Of a DNA stretch of 64,000 nt, positions 57,019 to 64,000 are shown in pieces (position 1 is the stretch's first letter; the number at the start of each line of letters is the position of its first letter). The notes beneath the pieces were generated by a model. That model saw nothing but the letters and a program-made list of their open reading frames with translations. It had not been told where the DNA came from and did no database searches. The position numbers were made by a program, and so were the translations under genes. Source of the DNA: Allacma fusca (taxonomy: Eukaryota; Arthropoda; Collembola; Symphypleona; Sminthuridae). The stretch covers positions 33,604,001 through 33,668,000 of the forward strand of contig OX359246.1 of assembly GCA_947179485.1 (NCBI GenBank), in the 5' to 3' direction.

Positions 57019-57193
57019 TTAACCAAACTGTACCAATATTCAAAGGCGTACACAATAAGCAAGCGGTAGTTGATTCGAATTAACCATACATATTCCAATA
57101 TGCAAGATAGTAACTTGTTTAACATTGGGGTATTTATTTTCTTTTTTAATGTTTTCTGCTTTGTAATCTAAAATGTCATGCCATTTTAACTTT

Positions 57194-57249
57194 ATCCCGT
57201 TCAAGTCAACACAAAATAATGCATTATTCTGTGTTGACTTGAACGGGAT
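57194..57249. repeat. 56-bp near-perfect palindrome
   Basis: atcccgttcaagtcaacaca and its reverse complement form two 28-bp arms meeting without a spacer at aataatg|cattatt, with one mismatch. It would form a hairpin or cruciform. It is not part of the adjacent pogo-like element. Confidence 0.85.
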
Positions 57250-57296
57250 TAAGTTGCAGTAACACTTGGTTACTATAACTTAAGCATGTCCAAGTA

Positions 57297-59008
57297 CAAT
57301 GCACTCTCTGTTTAAGAGCACCCCTAAAAGCACTCCAAAATCGCTCTTATAACGGTATGCTCTTATAAGGAATATGTATCTAAATGCATTACAATACTGC
57401 CCAGGCGCGTAGCCAAAGGGGGCAATTGCCCCCCCCCCATTCGAAATAAAATACTCTGAAATCACTCAAAAAGTAAAAAATAAATCAGTCCATACCGAGA
57501 CATGCAAACCTTTTTAGTGATTTGACAGTACTATTTTTTTTATTTGTAAAAAAAATCACTTCGAAACTCAACACATGCAGTAACCCTTGTAAATATCTGT
57601 GTACAAACAGCATAGCATGAAGTTTGCAGGTTTCGTAAGTGATTGATTTATTACCCACGGCTCCTCCAGTCATTAATTGATCCATCCATACGCACGAAAA
57701 TCGTATCGCAATGTTTGTCCATTGTCCATTGCGAGAGCCAAGGATTTCTAGATCAATAAATTTCTATCGAAATGGAAAAGCATTTCGATACGATTTTCGC
57801 GCGTATGGATGGGTCAACTTTTGACGGGAAGAAGCCGTGGGTAATAAACCATTCAATAAAGAGACGTTTTGGGTGATTCTAGAGTATATTTTTCTGTTCA
57901 TCCTTGCTTAAATAGCGGGTTATTTGAATGTATTCCGAAATCCCGATTTCACTTTGCCCTTTTTGCCTCGTCGATTCGACTTCAACCTTCAACGGCAACA
58001 AAAGTATGGTAACAGCGGCTTTAAATATTTTCATATTAAAAGCTTTTAGCTTTTGTAACTTACATGCATCGCTTCGAGGGAATTTTTAAGCTGGATAGAA
58101 TTATTAAATTAGTGAATTGTATTTAATTCTTCATTATGAAAAGGTCAAGCACGCCTGATATCCGCAATTTCTTTTCGAAGCAAAGACGTGTGTCGCAGGA
58201 ACAGTAGGTTAAGCAACAGCTGAAACGATAGAAGCGAACCCAGGTCTCGAAATTCTCCGAAATCGGATCAAGCTTAATTGAAAATCTGGTCCAAAATCAT
58301 TCTAATTTGATGGAATCGTAAAACGTGGAGATTTTAAAAATCTGAAATTCAGTTTGCAAAATTTGATGCGTTTTACATTCGTGAATTGGATTTCCCATAG
58401 AATATGTGATTTTACATATGTACGTTCTAATTAAAGTTGCCCCCTTTGGCCAGTTCCTGGCTACGCGCCTGATACTGGCTATACATTATAAGAATTTCGC
58501 TAAATAAGACATCACTAAACATTACACAAGATTCCAGGGTAAACCAATTATTATTTGTAAATAATCCATTATTATACCATTAATTTTTGTTTGGAATGAA
58601 ATAGTAATTCGGGTATGTAGAGAAATCATTGCAAGATTTGTGCCTACAAATTGCAACAAATTGGTAATGTTTATATTTGCATCGTAGTTGCATGAGCCTC
58701 TTTTGCTATACATATGAGGTTGCATATAAAACTCCCTCGTCACCTATTCTACTACACTGTAGACATTTGACGCTCTTGGTGTTTTTGTGCAAACGTTTCA
58801 TAATCGTGTCTGTGTCTGCTCATATGCTCTTATTAAGGATTTTTTAACATGAGGAAGTAAAATGCCAGCTCTTACATTGAAAATGCTCTTATAAACGGGG
58901 CTCTCATAGGGAACAATTACAGCATTCCAATCCTATTGGGAGGACCTGGGAGTGCTCTTATACAGAACATGCTCTTATACGGAGGCCTCTTATAGCGGGA
59001 GTACACTG
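57297..59008. mobile_element. pogo/Tigger-like MITE with a nested hAT
   Basis: Outer ends CAATGCACTCTCTGTTTAAGAGC and, inverted, CAGTGTACTCCCGCTATAAGAGG, with TA on each side (57295-57296, 59009-59010). Several tgctcttata repeats lie inside. The CAGTG...CGCTATAA style and TA duplication fit pogo-type Tc1/mariner elements. Removing the nested hAT leaves about 0.63 kb. No transposase. Confidence 0.7.
57402..58471. mobile_element. hAT-type MITE, CAGGCGCGTAGCCA ends
   Basis: Inverted ends CAGGCGCGTAGCCA, with a gggggcaa block nearby on both sides, flanked by atactgcc (57394-57401) and atactggc (58472-58479), 7 of 8 identical. Inside are copies of aaatcgtatcgaaatg-like sequence in both orientations (about 57695-57810) and no gene. 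It sits within the pogo-like element. Confidence 0.8.
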
Positions 59009-59194
59009 TAAACAAAAAGAAATGTTAAAAAATAGGTGTTCATATTTCTTTCATTCGATCAAAAATAATTGTTTCAAAATAAAAATCAAAGCATTTTTTT
59101 GGAGTATGAAAAAAAACTTAATCGTAATGCTCAACATACCATGTACATACTTGACGACTGCCATCATCAATACGGCCTTTTTGAAATTAGTATA

Positions 59195-59520
59195 TGGGAT
59201 TACAGCACTATAGCAAGAACTTACCTTAGCCTTTTGCTAGTTTTGGTGGAACTTTAACCTTGCATCGAATAGTCAATGTTACTGAGCTTATAATAATTAC
59301 GTAGTAAGAAACATTCAGTTACAATAACGTTTGTTGCTGACCTAATGTGTAGCAATATAGTGTATTTGTTTTGTTTATGAATAAATTCTTCCAGGCTGGA
59401 AATTATTTAAAGTAATAATTGTGATGAATAGTTATTTTTTTAACTGCCAATAATTTTAGCAGAGGGGCACACACAAAAATAATGAAAGTTGAAATAATTA
59501 TCTATCAAACTGTTATGCTA
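59195..59520. repeat. Third copy of PAF-AH downstream flank
   Basis: Matches 15750-16080 and 2290-2400 plus 2780-2920 (gcactatagcaagaa... gctggaaattatttaaagtaat... ggggcacac). It stops before the PAF-AH coding sequence would begin and is cut by the LTR of the second BEL element. Confidence 0.75.
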
Positions 59521-59539
59521 ATATTTAATAATTAAGTTG

Positions 59540-59965
59540 TGGCAAAGCTTGAAACCCCCAACATAAATAAAATACTCGGGTCGGGCCGGAAGATGTCTGT
59601 TGAATTCCTAATTGATTAAAATTGGTTCAATCTCAAATATTCAAAACGCGTATAATTTTTAAGGGTAGTATGGAGGTAAAGGCTATGCTTTCAGGGAATA
59701 ATTAACTTGAAGAACCCAATAAGAAATCCAAGAATTATTATAAAAGTCACATAGAAAATAAGATGTTTAATACATAGAAGCTCAATATCATGACTGAATC
59801 TACATTTTCCTTTTCATTCCACTGTAACATTTTAAGAACATGAAAAATGAATTTTTCATAACAGTCGTAGAGTAGTAAATGTGTTACTAACAATTAGTCT
59901 AGATTTAAGTTTTGAAACAATAACACTTCTTAAATTATTTGCATGACAACAATTGGTACTCAACA
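59540..59965 (-). repeat. 3' LTR of second BEL element (inner boundary approximate)
   Basis: On the minus strand the LTR starts TGTTGAGTACC at 59965, right after the polypurine-like aatgggggccggaa (about 59966-59979). The far end lies between 59520 and 59560; it cannot be fixed without the other LTR, which is outside the window. Confidence 0.55.
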
Positions 59966-59984
59966 TTCCGGCCCCCATTGAAAT

Positions 59985-61269
59985 CAGTGCTCGGCACGGG
60001 TACGAAAAATCGGTACCCGTACCCGTATCCGTACCCGAAGTGCGGGTATTTCAATAATTGGTATCTATACCCGTACCCATACGCGAGTATCCGGGTACAA
60101 ATTTTTCGTACCCGTACCCGCAATGTTATCTCAATCCATGTACCTGTACCCGTATTGTACCCATACCCGTAAATACTCGAAAATTGTACCCATACTCGTA
60201 CCCGGGTACTTTATCCAGATTTGTTTTAATGTAATACATAGTACGTTATATGTAAGAATGTATGACACCTGAGTGGGTAATTTTGACTAGCTAGAGAGGT
60301 ATTTGACATTGCATATTTTTATTGAAGAGTAGAAAACTATAAGCGTTTTTGATTAGAAGTAAAATCACCCCATTTGATTGTTTATGGGCTGATGGGCGAA
60401 GTATTTTATAGCACCCAGTCCATATGTACATGCATTTTTGGCTTGGGACTTGGCGACTCGATTTTTCACTTCTTGATTTATTCGGCCTTTTACATTAATT
60501 TTCTCATCTCAGTAGCTCTGTGTACATATAACTCATTATTATCTTGTTACTAATATCCGCCTTTTCCTAATCAACTACCAATTACAAAAAATATCTTGCC
60601 ATCCAACTCATCAGAACTCTAATTTTTAAATTGTATTCATTGTGGCTAATGAAGTATCATGTGCATCGTGTCAATCAGACTATTTATGCAATTAGTGACA
60701 AAATACTACATTATGAAGACGTTTTGTATAAAATTTCGTTGAATCCTATTCTCCCCTTCTATTTTGATATTATTCCTCGTCTGTTTATTAATTATTCTCC
60801 CTAAAACATGTTTCCATAAAAATATATATTATAGATATAAATATATATTTTAGCAACACAGTCTGAAATACATTTGCTGCATGGTGTAAGGTTCAAAGGG
60901 TATTAACAATAAGCTACGTGTATTCAGAATTACTAAAAATACCGACAGAATTTTCCAACGGAAGTTCCATTATTTTCATAAAATTCATCAAAATGTCTCA
61001 AATCTGAACATATCGAAATACTCGGGTACAATGGTCGCGGGTACGGGTAAATGACACCATTATACCAGTTCCCGGTGGGTATATACCCATTTTGAAATCC
61101 TTGTACCCGTACCCATACCCGTATCCGTACCCGAAATTTTGAGCCGACCAAATTGTACCCGGGTAGTACCCGGAATTGTTCGGGTACACAAAATCCGTAC
61201 CCGGGTAGTACCCATACTCGTACCCATACCCGTTTACCCGAGTATTACCCATACCCGTGCCGAGCACTG
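59985..61269. mobile_element. hAT-type MITE, gggtacccgtaccc motif arrays
   Basis: Perfect 18-bp inverted ends CAGTGCTCGGCACGGGTA, exact 8-bp duplication attgaaat (59977-59984, 61270-61277). About 240 bp at each end is variants of acccgtacccgta / gggtacgggta. The 760-bp core is unique and non-coding. It separates the pol end from the polypurine tract of BEL element 2. Confidence 0.95.
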
Positions 61270-61287
61270 ATTGAAATACAATTTCAA

Positions 61288-64000
61288 TTACTGGTTTGTA
61301 GACGGATCAATAGGTAATGGACATAATTTCACAAATGGCCACTTGAATATTCCATCTGCAGTTTTGACATTATAGACTCTTGTCAGACCATCAGTTCCAG
61401 TATGAGCTTCAATTATTCTGGCTAACTTCCATGTCATTGGTGGGTATCGTTCATCCTTTAGCAAAGTTAAATCCCCAGTTGGCAAAGTCGGCCGTTGAGA
61501 TAACCATTTTGGTCTCTGTTGAAGCTTGCACAAGTATTCCGCACTCCATCTCTTCCAGAACTGTTGTACCGCCCTCTGCATTAATTTCCACTTTGACAGA
61601 TGAGACAACGGTTCTATAGTTACATTTTGCTCGGGTAGCGCTGTAAGTGCATCCCCTGTCAGAAAATGGCCTGGAGTTAAACAGGTTAAATCATTTGGAT
61701 CCGAACTCATAGATGTCAAAGGTCTGGAATTCAGACACGCTTCGATTTGTGCAATTACAGTTGACATATCTTCGTAAGTTAGAATACAAGTTCCCAATGA
61801 TCATTGAAGATGGTACTTTACCGACTTTATTCCTGCCTCCCAAATTCCACCAAAATGAGGACTACAAGGTGGATTAAAATGCCATACTATTCCTCTGCCA
61901 GCTAAGTAGGAACCAATGATGTCATTGAATTCCGAAGATTTACACAGTTTTAACAATTCTCTATTTGTTCCAACAAACGTCCGACCGTTGTCACTAAAGA
62001 TGTCGCTTGGTACTCTTCGTCTTAAAAAAATCTTTTTAACGTGGCAATAAATGCTTGAGATGACAGACTGGTGACAATTTCTAGATGAATAGCACGAGTC
62101 ACCATACATACAAATAACGCAATATGACCTTTATAGTTGCTTCGTCCTTTAGTGACCCGCAGAGTATAAGGTCCGGAGAAATCTACTCCTGTTTGAGGAA
62201 AACTGGATTGAGATTTACTCTTACATTCGGTAAATCAGCCATCATTTGATTATTTGATTCTGCTTTGAATCGACTGCAAATTACACATCGCTTGATCTCC
62301 CGTCTCACAGCATCTCGACCATTGATGATCCAAAACTCTCTCTGAATGCCATTTAAGACTAATTGTACATCACCGTGCAAATTGTTGAGATGCTCATTGT
62401 TGATAATCAGTGATGTAAGAAACTGGTTTTTGGGGAGAATAATTGGAAATCGTCTTCCTATCGGCAATTTGGCATGGCGAAGTCTTCCACAACTCTCAAA
62501 ATTCCATTTTCGTCAATGAATGGATTTAAACTGCGTAGATTTGATCTCACATCGACGTACTTTTTCTCGGTGCAACTCAGTATTTCCGAAGCAAAATGAT
62601 TTTTCTGAACTAATTTGATCCAAAGTATCAGAGCTCTCCGTAATTCAGAAACTGATAGGAACGAACTATCCTTGTTCTTCCTACCAGCTCGACAATTTGC
62701 AATAAATCTGAGACAATAAGCGGTAACTCGTTTCAACCTAGACAGACAGGAAAATTTATACAAAAGTGACAGATCATATATCACGTGATGAATATTGGCC
62801 ACTTTTTTCTCTTCCGTCAATGCTCCCCCATCACTGCTTGTAACCTTCTCAAATACATCGTCTGTATCAATAAGCCATCTTGGTCCACTCCACCATAATG
62901 GATGTGAAACTAATTCAGCTGGTTTAATTCCCCTTGATGCACAATCTGCAGTATTTTCCAATCCTGAAACGTGATGCCAGTGGTCATAAGGAACAATTTC
63001 CTGAATCGCCGAAACCCGATTTGCTACATATGTCTGCCATCGTTTCGGATGACTTCCCAACCAAGACAATACAATAGTCGAATCCGTGAATGCGTGAATC
63101 GCATCTAGTTTTACTAGAAATGAATCCGAAATAGTGTCCATTAACCGGACCAGCATTAATGCACCATTCAATTCCAATCTTGGCAGTGAAACTTGTTTCA
63201 AGGGAGCAACTTTTGTTTTTGCCGCCACCAAGCTAACATGATAGGTACCATTATCTAGTTTACATCGTAAATAAACTGCTGCGCCAATAGCCGATTCCGA
63301 TGCATCGCTAAACCCAAACAATTCATAGGAACAACCGTGTTGTGGTTTAATACATCTGTCAATTTTTATTTCCTCGAGTTCTGATAGTGATGCCAGATAG
63401 TTTGACCATTTTTCCAAAATGGAGTCAGGAACAACTTCGTCCCAATATAACTTCTGACACCACAATTGCTGCAGTAATATTTTCATAACAATTGTCACGG
63501 GTCCTAAAAACCCTAGTGGATCAAATATTTTTGCCATATCTGATGATATAGTTCTCTATGTCACAATCTTACGGGAAATCGGTATTGAGACCTTGTAGCA
63601 AAATTGATCCGACGAAGGTGAGCAATAAAGTTCCAAAGTCTTGATGATGTCATCTTCATCTAAACGCAAAGGTAATTGTGTCTCTCGCATTTTCGGATCC
63701 AGGGAACTCAATATGTCGTCATAATTGGAGGACCATTTGCGAAATTCCATATGTGCAGAATCCATCAGTCTCAATATTTGATTCTGCAATACCAGCGCTG
63801 CATTGATTTCGAAATGTCCGGATATCAAATCATCCATATAAAAATCCCGCGCCAAGACTTCGCTGCCTAATGGATATTCTGTGCTACCATCTTCCGCTAG
63901 TTGTTGTAAGCATCGTTTTGACAAATATGGAGCCGTTGATGTTCCATACGTGACTGTTGTTAAACGATAATCCTGAATTGGTTTGTCTGTGGTCTCTCTC
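61288..64000 (-). pseudogene. pol: Second BEL/Pao pol, frame-broken and cut by window end
   Basis: Reading on the minus strand from 64000 down: RT end with FYMDDL (63924-63556), RNase H with FGFSDASESAIGAAVY and FTDST (63537-62458), integrase zinc region with H...C-x2-C (62467-62183), DDE core with DIFSDNGRTFVG and FGGIWEAG (62109-61801), and a DUF5641-like region ending at 61288 (61797-61288). Consecutive pieces lie in different frames, at least four breaks. It is a different lineage from the 30533 element and lacks any GPCR or envelope between integrase and polypurine tract in this copy. Gag and the N-terminal half are beyond the window. Confidence 0.9.

Noticed and set aside
60000-60240. 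Tyr/Pro-rich and Tyr/Gly-rich short frames in the gggtaccc array
   Set aside because: They are translations of the MITE motif (acccgt/gggtac) on either strand.
1-64000. tRNA, rRNA or other structured RNA genes
   Set aside because: No cloverleaf with A/B boxes or rRNA-like block was recognised by eye; a covariance search would be needed to exclude small ones.

Overview
The window is eukaryotic and most likely from an arthropod, probably a hexapod. It is AT-rich, its genes have GT-AG introns and AATAAA signals, and it is packed with BEL/Pao LTR retroelements, hAT-type MITEs, a Tc1/mariner-like foldback, animal EnSpm-like transposons and Helitron-like repeats. I cannot fix the species from sequence alone. 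Only two ordinary host genes are convincing, both on the minus strand: a four-exon secreted astacin metalloprotease (9451-10652) and a two-exon secreted PAF-acetylhydrolase-like SGNH esterase (16097-16885). Each has a broken duplicate nearby (orphan astacin exon 1 at 4946-5084; 3' PAF-AH fragment at 2934-3236).

Layout. 1-14250: left copy of a segmental duplication (710-4856), astacin promoter/exon-1 duplication (4857-6060), an AT-rich motif array with a 41-bp minisatellite (6340-7690), a 1.15-kb TIR element (7859-9012), the astacin gene and a gene-poor stretch. 14253-28145: right copy of the duplication, carrying the intact PAF-AH gene and interrupted by a 7.6-kb EnSpm-like transposon (18839-26465; decayed transposase on plus, BEN-domain accessory gene on minus) and two hAT MITEs. 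29181-43648: a 1.63-kb foldback whose right arm is split by a complete 12.8-kb BEL/Pao element (30533-43364). 43651-54373: Helitron-like 3' end, two hAT insertions and a 7.4-kb element with hAT-style ends that encodes a SAM/C2H2/transposase-like protein. 54382-59520: tandem Helitron-like repeats, a pogo-like MITE with a nested hAT, and a third fragment of PAF-AH flank. 59540-64000: 3' part of a decayed second BEL element on the minus strand, interrupted by a hAT MITE.

The standout is the BEL/Pao element. Its LTRs are nearly identical and it has a 5-bp target duplication, so it is young. Downstream of gag-pol, in one open frame, it encodes a complete class A seven-transmembrane GPCR-like domain with moody/Tre1-like features, and then a bunyavirus-style Gn/Gc-like envelope polyprotein. 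I infer that the retroelement captured a host GPCR and expresses it as the first product of its envelope polyprotein.

A second theme is a group of hAT-type MITEs. Most have exact or near-exact 8-bp target duplications, and each lineage is filled with its own reiterated short motif (for example ggttcagg, gggtaccc, tagtcaagtc, gactgact, ggtccgga). The duplicated locus contains the empty or excised counterpart of three insertions, so much of the insertion order can be read from this window.
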